Shown: piece after piece, positions 1 to 7,000 of the stretch | Numbering within the stretch: position 1 is the stretch's first letter | Layout of the letters: each line of letters opens with the position of its first letter | Origin: CAYVUM01 sp964619055 | Lineage (GTDB): Bacteria; Pseudomonadota; Alphaproteobacteria; Rhodospirillales; Defluviicoccaceae | Direction of reading: 5' to 3' | NCBI GenBank assembly: GCA_964619055.1 | Contig: CAZUDB010000076.1 | Location: forward strand, 1-9,123 | Length of the DNA: 9,123 nt | The notes under the pieces: model-generated | Told to the model about the DNA's origin: nothing | Database searches by the model: none | What the model saw: only the letters and a program-made list of their open reading frames with translations | Translations under genes and position numbers: made by a program

Positions 1-56
1 ACGCCGCCGGTCAACTCGACCAAACCGACTTCATCGACAGCTTCGCGCTGGCTTAG
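1..56 (+). CDS. 3' end of an unrecognised protein-coding gene (partial)
   Basis: Read from base 3, the frame gives AAGQLDQTDFIDSFALA followed by TAG at 54-56. The other two forward frames give less protein-like sequence. The gene enters from outside the window, so its size and function cannot be judged from 17 residues. A strong intrinsic terminator starts 44 bases after the stop and fits this being the last gene of its transcription unit. Strand and frame rest on the terminator's orientation and on the acidic/hydrophobic tail, which looks like an ordinary cytoplasmic C-terminus. Confidence 0.6.
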   Translation, partial: AAGQLDQTDFIDSFALA

Positions 57-100
57 TGGCATCCGCTCAAGTCTGACCCACCCCCATCGTCCCCAACGCA

Positions 101-130
101 GCGGCGCGCTTCGGTGCGCCGCTTTTTGTT
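101..130 (+). terminator. Rho-independent terminator with UUCG loop
   Basis: The arms 101-109 (GCGGCGCGC) and 114-122 (GTGCGCCGC) pair over 9 bp with one G-U pair. They close a TTCG tetraloop in the stabilising C(UUCG)G context. TTTTT follows at 123-127. This is a textbook + strand intrinsic terminator for the gene ending at 56. The - strand lacks a matching T-run, so it is probably unidirectional. Confidence 0.92.
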
Positions 131-145
131 GTGGGGGAGCCGGTC

Positions 146-192
146 GGCACCTCAAGGCAATTGGGGCCTTGATCTGCACCGTATGGGGTGCC
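146..192 (+). promoter_or_regulatory. Leader with alternative hairpins upstream of the 176-aa gene
   Basis: TCAAGGC (152-158) pairs perfectly with GCCTTGA (166-172) around a 7-nt loop. GGTGCC (187-192) can pair with GGCACC (146-151), enclosing that stem. Alternatively its first five bases can pair with GCACC (176-180) in a local 5-bp hairpin. The two pairings exclude each other, as in attenuator-type leaders. No T-run follows, no covariation data are available, and short GC-rich complementarities are common, so a regulatory role is only a suggestion. I see no convincing -35/-10 pair here. Confidence 0.25.
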
Positions 193-246
193 ACATTTCC
201 TCTCGCATTACGCGCATTCGTGATGGTTCAACTTCCACAAAGTTGC

Positions 247-252
247 GGGAGG
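247..252 (+). promoter_or_regulatory. Ribosome binding site fixing the start at 259
   Basis: GGGAGG lies 6 nt before ATG 259 and is the only good Shine-Dalgarno in the area. It therefore favours 259 over the in-frame ATG at 169 and over intermediate ATGs. Its first four bases (247-250, GGGA) can pair with TCCC (255-258) just before the start codon, which could partly mask the site. Confidence 0.7.
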
Positions 253-258
253 CATCCC

Positions 259-789
259 ATGGATACACTCAACCTCACCCAGTTCGTCGACTCCCTCCCC
301 GTCAAAAGCTTAGAGCAAGTTGTAGAGGCCGCGCAGAAAGAACATAGGCGGGTTGAAGGCCTAATTGTTAGATTCGGTGATCCGACTGCACGAGAGGCGA
401 GCGCGCGGGAGTATCAAAAGCAACTTAGCCGGCTCGTATGTTTTCTCGAAAACAAGAAAAAACCAGACAGCATGGCCCTAGAAGATCAGCGCATTTATAC
501 ATTTATTTCTATGAAGCTATTTAATCAAGATGATGAGCACCTCACACTTCTGAGAGCCCTCGGCATCGACCCAACCGACCTATCTGGGGAGAACCCGCTT
601 TACCCGATCCCCGACCGGGTTGTTGAAGCAACGGCGCAGGCTACCATTATGAGGCACGGCGCCGGCGCCCGCCCTGGGGTGCTTAGGTTGGCTGAGAAAG
701 CCAACTTAGCCGGTCGTGTCGAAGAGGCCGCCGCTTGGCTGCGCGTGGCGGACGCCATCTGTGCGATGCAAAGCACCAAAACTGCCTGA
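259..789 (+). CDS. Hypothetical protein, 176 aa, probably helical and cytoplasmic
   Basis: The product starts MDTLNLTQFV. I chose ATG 259 because GGGAGG sits 6 nt upstream. The in-frame extension back to 169 has no ribosome binding site and reads as a poor N-terminus. There is no signal peptide or membrane segment. Residues 11-65 are rich in Glu, Lys, Arg, Ala and Leu with heptad-like spacing, suggesting long helices or a coiled coil. Residues 100-120 (LGIDPTDLSGENPLYPIP) look like a loop. Residues 141-170 are again helical (LAEKANLAGRVEEAAAWLRV) and could form one TPR-like helix pair. The middle of the gene (about 480-560) is clearly richer in A+T than its flanks, as in acquired genes. No catalytic motif is visible and I do not recognise the family. 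It stands alone between a terminator and gene-poor DNA. Confidence 0.7.
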   Translation: MDTLNLTQFVDSLPVKSLEQVVEAAQKEHRRVEGLIVRFGDPTAREASAREYQKQLSRLVCFLENKKKPDSMALEDQRIYTFISMKLFNQDDEHLTLLRALGIDPTDLSGENPLYPIPDRVVEATAQATIMRHGAGARPGVLRLAEKANLAGRVEEAAAWLRVADAICAMQSTKTA

Positions 790-926
790 CAACGGGTCTA
801 CCGTGACCTCTGACCTCGACATCTGCCAATCCGCCAATCTCCTCATCCAACAGCAAGGCCTGGACTGACGTCCCCTGACCGCCCCTGAGCAGACATGCGC
901 TACGCGATGCCCACTTTCGTCGGCTT

Positions 927-955
927 GACGTCCGCTTTGGCTTGAGGTCCGGACG
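927..955. repeat. GTCCGCT-type interspersed stem-loop, degenerate copy
   Basis: GACGTCCGCT (927-936) is followed by CTTGAG and an imperfect reverse complement ending CCGGACG (949-955). The same order of words (GACGTCCGCT, then CTTGAG, then CGGAC) recurs in a better-formed copy at 3661-3691, on the other side of the insertion element. It probably belongs to a dispersed intergenic repeat family. Confidence 0.4.
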
Positions 956-994
956 GTTCACCAAGCAGAGAGTGACCGTCCCTCTTGTGCAGGT

Positions 995-1053
995 TTCTCG
1001 GACGCCCGGCACGGTGTTGGTGGTGGAGGTCGGAGCGAGCTGGCGTCCGAGAA
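995..1053. repeat. Perfect 12-bp inverted repeat, candidate oriIS hairpin
   Basis: TTCTCGGACGCC (995-1006) is the exact reverse complement of GGCGTCCGAGAA (1042-1053), with 35 nt between. It lies downstream of the transposase on the transposase strand, where IS91-type elements carry their replication-origin end with subterminal structure. CTTG at 984-987 reads CAAG on the - strand, just outside the repeat. CAAG is one of the tetranucleotides IS91 is known to insert beside. The end assignment is inference. No T-run follows on either strand, so a terminator is less likely. Confidence 0.45.
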
Positions 1054-1347
1054 GCGCCAAGGCACGAAATCGCGGGCGGTTGGGCTCGGGCGTTGGAGCG
1101 AGACTCTATGGGGATTTGAGCGCCGCGTTGGTGGGGAACGGGGTTGCGTGGCGAGGCCCGTCAGGGGTCCTGGGCGGCACGGTCTGCATCGGCAGGAGGA
1201 TCGATAGGGTGTGACAGTGGCGGAATGAGGACGCGGGGAGCTGCGGGAACGGGCTGTTGTCGGTTGGAAGCCGCACCGCGCCTTTGCCGGCCTTCGACCA
1301 ATCGTCAACACGGTCAGGGTCACGCAGTGGGGGCGGTGTCGGCGGCG

Positions 1348-2553
1348 TCATGAGCTGTCGATCCCCGCTGGCATCGGGCGGTGCTTGGGCTTGGCGCCGG
1401 CCTCGAAGCCTTCGATGACGATCATGCGCCCGCCACAGCAGGGGCATGTTTGGGCGGGACCGCTCGGTTCGTCGGGATTTTCAGCGCGGCGGTCGTCGTT
1501 GGCGGAGTCGACAGCCGATACGTCGAGCAGGTCGCGGGCCCGGGCAAGATTGGCGGCGCGGTTGCCGTTAGCCAGCAAGCCGCTGTGGCGGATGCGGTGG
1601 AAGTCCTTCGGCAGCACGTGCATCAGGAAGCGACGGATGAACTCGGCCACGTTGAGGGTCATGGTCTTGTCCCGAGCGGGACCGATGACGCGATAGTCCT
1701 TGTATCGGAAGGTGACGCCGGTCTCGTCGGCCTTGATCAGCCGGTGGTTCGAGATGGCCACGCGGTGGGGGTAGCGGCTGAGATAGGCGAGCACGGCCTC
1801 GGGACCGGCGAACGGCTCCTTCGCGTAGATGACCCATTCGCCTGTCCGGAGCGGTTTGAGGTAGGCGTTGAAAGCGGCGGTCTCGGCAAGCGGCTGGTGA
1901 GGCCCGAAGAGCCTCAGGCGTTCCGCTTCATAGGCCGCGACGAGCCGCTGCAGAAACAGCCGCCGGAACAGGCGCGAGAGAACCCGCACCGGCAGGAAGA
2001 AGCGCGGACGGCAGGGGACCCATCGTTGGCCGTCGAGCGCGATGCCGCCGCCCGGCACGATCATGTGGACGTGCGGGTGATGGGTCATCGCCGAGCCCCA
2101 GGTATGCAGGACCGCGGTGATGCCGATGTGCGCGCCGAGGTGTTTGGGGTCGGCGGCAATCGTCAGCATCGTCTCGGTGCTGGCCTTGAACAGCAGATCG
2201 TAGATCACCCGCTTGTTCTGATAGGCGATGTCGGCGATCGCCGCCGGTAGGGTGAAGACGACGTGAAAGTAGCCGACCGGCAACAGCTCCTTCTCACGGT
2301 CGGCCAGCCAGTCCCGCGCCGCCGCGCCCTGGCACTTGGGGCAATGCCGGTTGCGGCAGCTGTTGTAGGCGATGGTGGTGTGATCGCAGTCCTCACACCG
2401 CGCAACATGGCCGCCGAGCGCCGCCGTGCGGCAGCGCTCGATGGCGCTCATCACCTTCATCTGGCCGAGACTGACGTGGCCGGCATTGGCCCGGCGCCAC
2501 GCCGCCCCGTGGTCGCGGCAGATGTCCGCGACCTCCAGGGCCGGACGGGACAC
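1348..2553 (-). CDS. tnpA: IS91-family transposase (HUH/Y2 rolling-circle type)
   Basis: The 401-aa protein has the full IS91 layout. An N-terminal zinc-binding region holds Cys53, Cys56, Cys66, Cys71 and Cys74 (CEDC ... CRNRHCPKC). The metal-binding HUH motif is at 159-163 (HPHVH, followed by MIVPGGG). The two catalytic tyrosines are Tyr257 and Tyr261 in YLSRYPHRVAIS, spaced as in IS91. A C-terminal zinc-ribbon-like CPCCGG lies at 370-375. The family nicks single DNA strands and moves by a rolling-circle-like process from one end (oriIS) to the other (terIS). The start is GTG 2553. The frame closes just upstream with TGA, and no ATG or TTG lies between. The start is 13 nt beyond the recombinase stop with no clear Shine-Dalgarno, so translational coupling is likely. 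No frameshift or missing active-site residue is seen. Confidence 0.95.
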   Translation of the reverse strand: MSRPALEVADICRDHGAAWRRANAGHVSLGQMKVMSAIERCRTAALGGHVARCEDCDHTTIAYNSCRNRHCPKCQGAAARDWLADREKELLPVGYFHVVFTLPAAIADIAYQNKRVIYDLLFKASTETMLTIAADPKHLGAHIGITAVLHTWGSAMTHHPHVHMIVPGGGIALDGQRWVPCRPRFFLPVRVLSRLFRRLFLQRLVAAYEAERLRLFGPHQPLAETAAFNAYLKPLRTGEWVIYAKEPFAGPEAVLAYLSRYPHRVAISNHRLIKADETGVTFRYKDYRVIGPARDKTMTLNVAEFIRRFLMHVLPKDFHRIRHSGLLANGNRAANLARARDLLDVSAVDSANDDRRAENPDEPSGPAQTCPCCGGRMIVIEGFEAGAKPKHRPMPAGIDSS

Positions 2554-2566
2554 GGGGGCGACGCGC

Positions 2567-3481
2567 TTAGGTCACGGTCTTCTTCCGCCGCCGGGTGCCT
2601 TTGACCGGCTGGGACAACCGGTCGAGCGGGCTCTCGATATCGGCGATCAGGCCGGTGGCAACACGGGTGTAGCGCGCCGTTGTATCGAGCTTGTTATGGC
2701 CGAGCAGGGCCTGAATGACGTGGATATCAATCCCGCGCTCCAGGAGGTGGGTCGCGAAGCTGTGGCGGAGCGAATGCAGGGTGACGGGTTTGGTGATCCC
2801 GGCGGCCGCTGCGGAGGCATGGAAGAGGCGGTTGAACTGGCGGGTTGTCACCGGCTGGTCCGGCGCGCGCCCCGGGAAGAGCCAACGCTGCTCGGGCGGC
2901 GTTCGCGCATCATGGCGTCTTGGGCACACCGTCCACCATTGGCGGAGCAGGGCGAGCAGGTCCTTGGGCACCATGACGTGACGATCCTTGCGGGCTTTCG
3001 CCTGAACGATGCGGATGATGTGCTGGGCGCTGTCGATGTCACCGGCCGTGAGCCTGACGACCTCGCCGGCGCGCAGGCCGCAGCCATAGGCGAGACTGAG
3101 CAGCACCCGCACCTTGAGGGTCTTGGCCACGGCGAGCAGGCGCTTGATCTCGTCCGGGCTCATCACCAGCGGGATCCTCTGCGGCTCGCGAAAGTGGTAG
3201 ATCTCCGCGGCGAGATCCGGCCGCCGCAGGGTCACCCGGAACAGGAACCTGAGCCCGGTCATGGTGCGGTTGCGGGTGCACAGGCTGACCCCCGCCTCGA
3301 CCATGTGTAGCTGGAACCGGCGGACGTCGTCAGGCTCCGCCGTCTCGGGCGAGCGCCGAAGGAACGCAGCAAACCGGCGGCAGCTGCGCACATGCCCCGT
3401 CTGCGTGCCGGTCGACAGCTTGCGGGCGTTCATGTCCTCGATCATGCGCTGGCGCAGGGGACTGATCGTGTTCGTGGTCAT
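2567..3481 (-). CDS. Tyrosine recombinase (phage-integrase family) of the IS91-type element
   Basis: The 304-aa protein is the usual length for XerC/XerD-like recombinases. Residues 7-95 form a SAM-like core-binding domain (helical, with LRFLFRVTL). The catalytic domain has Arg137 (GLRAGE), a likely Lys165 in the beta-hairpin (AKARKDRHV), His236 and Arg239 (HSLRH), His262 (LLGHNKLDTT) and the nucleophile Tyr271 (ARYTRV), so the active site is complete. A basic tail (KGTRRRKK) ends it. I chose ATG 3481 because CGGAG lies 6 nt upstream. The upstream in-frame ATG at 3520 adds 13 residues without a better site. It precedes the transposase by 13 nt in an apparent operon. Some IS91 relatives carry such a gene, and its role in transposition is not clear to me (resolving intermediates is one possibility). 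A free-standing XerD homologue is less likely given the linkage. Confidence 0.93.
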   Translation of the reverse strand: MTTNTISPLRQRMIEDMNARKLSTGTQTGHVRSCRRFAAFLRRSPETAEPDDVRRFQLHMVEAGVSLCTRNRTMTGLRFLFRVTLRRPDLAAEIYHFREPQRIPLVMSPDEIKRLLAVAKTLKVRVLLSLAYGCGLRAGEVVRLTAGDIDSAQHIIRIVQAKARKDRHVMVPKDLLALLRQWWTVCPRRHDARTPPEQRWLFPGRAPDQPVTTRQFNRLFHASAAAAGITKPVTLHSLRHSFATHLLERGIDIHVIQALLGHNKLDTTARYTRVATGLIADIESPLDRLSQPVKGTRRRKKTVT

Positions 3482-3487
3482 GGGAAA

Positions 3488-3492
3488 CTCCG
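3488..3492 (-). promoter_or_regulatory. Ribosome binding site deciding the recombinase start
   Basis: On the - strand CGGAG lies 6 nt before ATG 3481 and gives the product MTTNTISPLRQ. It supports this start over the upstream ATG at 3520. Confidence 0.6.
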
Positions 3493-3542
3493 ATCCTGAA
3501 GGAGGTTGGCGAAACCTCAATCTTCAGGCAGGAGTCCCAGGC

Positions 3543-3597
3543 CCGTCAGCGATGCTCTAGCGGCGCCCCATCAGACGCCAACACCGTCAGCGACGCT
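3543..3597. repeat. 14-bp direct repeat pair upstream of the recombinase gene
   Basis: CCGTCAGCGATGCT (3543-3556) and CCGTCAGCGACGCT (3584-3597) differ at one base, and their starts are 41 bp apart (about four helical turns). They lie 60-115 bp before the recombinase start, near the likely upstream end of the element. A small stem (ATCGC 3604-3608, GCGAT 3613-3617) follows. Repeats in this position could bind the recombinase or a regulator, but two copies are also possible by chance in GC-rich DNA. Confidence 0.4.
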
Positions 3598-3660
3598 GCA
3601 ACTATCGCGGCAGCGATTTAGTGCCTTGGCTATCAGCGCTTGTTCCCGCCGGATGGGAGC

Positions 3661-3691
3661 GACGTCCGCTGACTGCGCTTGAGCGGACATC
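3661..3691. repeat. GTCCGCT-type stem-loop, well-formed copy
   Basis: GACGTCCGCT (3661-3670) pairs with AGCGGACATC (3682-3691) over ten positions with one mismatch (a G-T pair on one strand), around an 11-nt loop. It shares its word order with the copy at 927-955. It looks like a dispersed intergenic repeat rather than a terminator, because no T-run follows. Confidence 0.55.
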
Positions 3692-4012
3692 TCCAATGGG
3701 GCCAACATCCCGCACCCGGTTCCGCGATATATCGAACCATAGCGTCCCCTATAGGAGCTTCGCGGCTTTGCGTTCTGCCCGGAGTCGCTATTTGTTTGAT
3801 CGCTCCGAAGAGTGCTGCCGTCCGATCTCCAACGCGCGCGCCAGCTTTATCCTCGCCTTCCCGGACGGCTCAATTTCTTCGGCCTTGGGGTTTGACACGA
3901 CGGAGGGGCTTTGCTGGTGGTCGCTTGTGCCAGTCGAACCCCTGCCCCCTACTGAACCCAGCCCGAAAAGCTCTATAATATCACACTCATAAGCGGCGCA
4001 AGGCCCATATCG
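3692..4012 (-). other. Intergenic stretch downstream of the large gene, with a possible gene remnant
   Basis: This stretch has no ribosome binding site with a good ORF and no clear terminator for the large - strand gene. On that gene's strand and frame, 74 codons stay open after its TAG, to another TAG at 3788-3790. The last part (3791-3898, which can start at GTG 3898) reads SNPKAEEIEPSGKARIKL and onward, with coding-like G/C at third positions and a Lys/Arg/Ala/Glu composition unlike the preceding protein. It may be the decayed end of an unrelated gene. It has no start signal and I do not recognise it. Short + strand frames here lack start signals and look fortuitous. Confidence 0.3.
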
Positions 4013-7000
4013 CTAGAGGCAATCGATGATCGATTGAGCTTCGGCAATCAGGCCATCGGCGGTTTCGGAAGGAATTCGAAGGCCACTCTGACGCGCGACA
4101 AGATCGATGAACACCTCAAGTCGAGCGATGCCGGCAATCTCCTCGTCTTCAGCAAAAAGGTTCGCAGCCGCCAGGAGTTTAGCCTGTAGGATACGCTTGG
4201 TTCGTGTCAAACCCATGTCGTCGATCGCTTGGGCTAGCGCACCGATGTCGTCCACCGGGTCTGTTGTCACGAAGACGTTGGTTGAGCTCCTGGCCGTTGG
4301 CAAGCCGCCGCCATGGGGAATTGCCTCGACGACGACCTCGCCCCAGCCGCAGCTATCCGGTATGAAGGCCCCTTTGGTAACGAATTCCGTATCGCCTTGA
4401 AGGCGAGGAATGATGTTTATGTCAAAAAGGCTACCGTCCATTGTCGGGTCGAGATCGCTGAACCGTGCGACAACGAAATCGGCCGTTCCTCCTGTGGCGA
4501 GTACGGTCGCCCGGACAGTGTTGTAGCGGCGGCGCAGGGGCTGATCGGGGTCAACCTTGATCGCGATTACATCCAGATCTTGAGCGAGCGGCGATGCCTC
4601 GCCGTTGGTTTCGGTGGCCGGCGCAGTCAACGTAAACACTTGGCCGTAAAAACCGACGTTGTTGCTGTAAAGCTCTACCGGAACCTCGACAAACGAGGTC
4701 CACTCTGGCACCGCCATTTTCGGATTGGCTGGTGCCGAAAAGTCAACGCCATGGTCAGCGATTTCCGTCACCACGCCCTTGGAGTCGTGGGCCCAGGCCA
4801 CGCCCCAGACCCTCCAAAAGCTGTCCTGCTCCTTGATCGCATCCGGTAGCGTGCTGGTATCCCAAACCACTTCGGCCAGCACCCAATTTCGCTCCACCTC
4901 GTTTGAGGTTTGGCACGGCTGGGGCCTGACCGGCCCACCACAGGGCGCGGGCAACAAATCACCACCGAAACTCGCAGTACCGATGAACGTAGCGGTGCTG
5001 TTCTCGAAATCGCCGTTGCTGGCAACCGGCTGCGCATAGAACTGAACATAGACCGTTTCGTCCGACGTCATGTTCTTCAAACTGTAGTTGGAGACGCGCG
5101 CGCGCAGCGTCAGACTCTCGCCAGCAACGGCCGTGGTTAGAAACGGAGCCCCCGGGGTGGAGGTGGCGACTCCGCCTTTATTCTCGGCCGCGTTGGTCGT
5201 TAAGAAAAAGCCCTTCATGTTGTAGAAAGCACATGCGTTGGCAACGTTGTTTACGTTCGATGCGTTGCAATCCGTGAGTGCTGGCATTGCGTCTTTCACG
5301 GATCTACACGCAGGTCTGGTGAACGTTGAGGTGAACCCAAGCGGACAATTGAACAGAAACTGAGTGTTCACGGGATCAGTGTTGGTGAGGCTCACGGTCC
5401 AGCGGGTCGGGTGCGTGAGCGCAATGTCGGGCCTGGACCCATAAGCCTGCAGCCACCAAGCGCTGGTGCCTGTGTTGGTGCCCGCTTGCTGGTATGGCGT
5501 CGCGGTGAAGGCGACCCAGGGGATCCCATCGAAGGGGATATCGGCGCTGACCACAAGATCGGACTGGATGGAGCCGCTCGGCAGGGCCTGGCCGAAGATA
5601 AAGGTCCGGTTGTTGTATTGGAAGGCGGGATTGGTGTTCTGACCATTGGTGTTGACGTCTATTCCGCGGTTCACGGTGACCCCGCGCGATGCGTCGGACG
5701 TGTTGGAGCTAGAGTTCAACGTGCTTGTGCTTGAACTCTCGCTGTAGTCGAAAGAGTCTGACACGGAGATTCCGTCACCAAACACGTCGACGCTGCCCGA
5801 TACGGAAACCGAGCCATCGAAACTGTGATTGCTGGTCGTCCCGGTGGTACTGCCGTCCGTGGAGCCGCCTACCCATGTCACCGTAGTTACCGCCGACGAC
5901 TGCTGAGGCCAAAGGGCCGGGCCGGTCGCGGTCTTGAGCTGGAGGCCGCTGATGTCGGCCTCGAGCTGAGCCAGATTACCGGGATAGGAAAGCACTTGCC
6001 CGACTTCGTAGGGCGGCTGAAAGAACTCCAAGTTGGATGCTGGCATCAGTAAGTGATGCGTAATCGTGTCCGGTCCTGAATACTGAACCGTTAGCGGCGT
6101 TGGGTCGACAGCGTCCGACGGCGCCGTACACGTTCCATGTGAAACCTTGTCACTTGGGCAGCACTTCAACTCAGAATTTACTGTAACCTCTTTAAAACCT
6201 GCGGCGCAGCCAGCCCGCCCGATCACCGGATAGGTGTAAATGTTCATGATCCGAGACGTGTACGCGACCTGGTCACCGAATTGCTGCGCGGTGCCGGCGG
6301 CGAGATTGAAGGTGTTCCCCTGATATTGACTGTATTGTTTGGTTACAGAACGGCTGTGGGTTTGCGTCGCGGTCTCTTTCAGGTCGACCGATGCACTGCC
6401 AACATCGAGCTCCTTGTAAGAAACCTTTTGCTCGAAGCTTTCGGTCGTGGCGGCCGTGTAGCTGGTGCTCGTTGTCCGGGAGGACGACGTCTTCGTGCTG
6501 TCGGAGAATGTGTATTCGGTGTTGAAGCTCGGCGGATACACGCTGAGGTTAAACGGGACCGGGCTGGATATACCGTCGGGCGTGATGAAGTCGATGTGCG
6601 AGGGCGGCATGCCGAGGACGGTGTCCGGCTGCATGTGCTCGACCCTGACGATGGACGGAGCGCCCAGCGTCAACGACCGTCCTTGCGTATCGCCGGCCGC
6701 AAGCCCTGAGGGTTGAAATACCGTGGGTTCCGGCGTGGCTGATACGCCCGAAACAAATATCGGCGCGAACTTGTCCTGTCGTTCTGACTTGAAAATCTGG
6801 AGCGCATTGCCGCCGGTTGGCCCCTGCGGGTTGTTTCCGATAATAAAATACCCGATCTGCTCATTGAAGTTCGTGTTGTTATTGGTATCAGGTGGATCAA
6901 ATCGACCAATGGCAATGTGAGCGGTATACGTGCCGTTGTCGCTCGACGCGTTGGGGTTTGGGTTGCTTGCGCCAAAAAACGCACCGGTCATGGTGAGGTC

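Larger units (their letters stand above)
790..1347. other. Gene-poor stretch with repeats and the probable downstream end of the IS91-type element
   Basis: No frame here has a ribosome binding site or a protein-like translation. Next to the hypothetical gene lie small tandem-like words, including three 10-bp units that begin CTGA at 865, 875 and 885. A GTCCGCT repeat lies at 927-955 and a perfect 12-bp inverted repeat at 995-1053. The segment from about 1080 to 1347 lies downstream of the transposase on its strand and is best read as the non-coding 3' tail of that element. An open - strand frame (1106-1447) overlaps the transposase end but looks Pro/Arg-rich and fortuitous. Confidence 0.5.
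988..3600 (-). mobile_element. IS91-type insertion element carrying a tyrosine recombinase (ends approximate)
   Basis: The two genes form one - strand module: tyrosine recombinase (2567-3481), then IS91-type HUH transposase (1348-2553). Both are full length with intact catalytic residues, so the element may be functional. IS91-family elements lack the usual terminal inverted repeats and make no target duplication, so the ends cannot be read off directly. I place the downstream (oriIS-like) end near 988, from the 12-bp inverted repeat and the adjacent CAAG. I place the upstream end near 3600, just beyond a direct repeat pair. Both could be off by 100 bp or more. GTCCGCT-type repeats flank the element on both sides, which suggests it entered intergenic repeat DNA. 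Confidence 0.7.

Noticed and set aside
683..1323. Overlapping short frames on both strands (683-1060 -, 942-1214 +, 958-1323 -)
   Set aside because: They overlap one another and one overlaps the end of the 176-aa gene. None has a start signal or protein-like composition, and they cover repeats and the element end.
1106..1447. 113-codon - strand frame overlapping the transposase 3' end
   Set aside because: It is Pro/Arg/His-rich, has no ribosome binding site, and overlaps the transposase in another frame. It may lie in the conserved tail of the element, but that does not make it a gene.
1381..2250. 289-codon + strand open frame
   Set aside because: It lies entirely antisense to the transposase, whose HUH and Tyr motifs prove the - strand. 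The + frame has no ribosome binding site and reads as Gly/Asp/Arg-rich shadow sequence.
2426..3310. 294-codon + strand open frame
   Set aside because: It is antisense to the tyrosine recombinase with its complete active site and spans the junction with the transposase. The composition is typical of a GC-rich shadow frame.
3543..3597. Possible CRISPR-like repeat pair
   Set aside because: There are only two 14-bp units with no regular array, no leader and no cas genes.
3603..4015. Stop-codon recoding, because several in-frame stops here and at 8640 are TAG
   Set aside because: Other genes in the window end normally with TAA (recombinase) and TGA (transposase, 176-aa gene). A few TAGs in non-coding DNA are expected by chance.
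4313..4849. 178-codon + strand frame, and others such as 6917-7753 inside the large gene
   Set aside because: They are antisense to the 1410-aa gene, which has a signal peptide, a strong ribosome binding site and FG-GAP motifs. No start signals are seen for the + frames.
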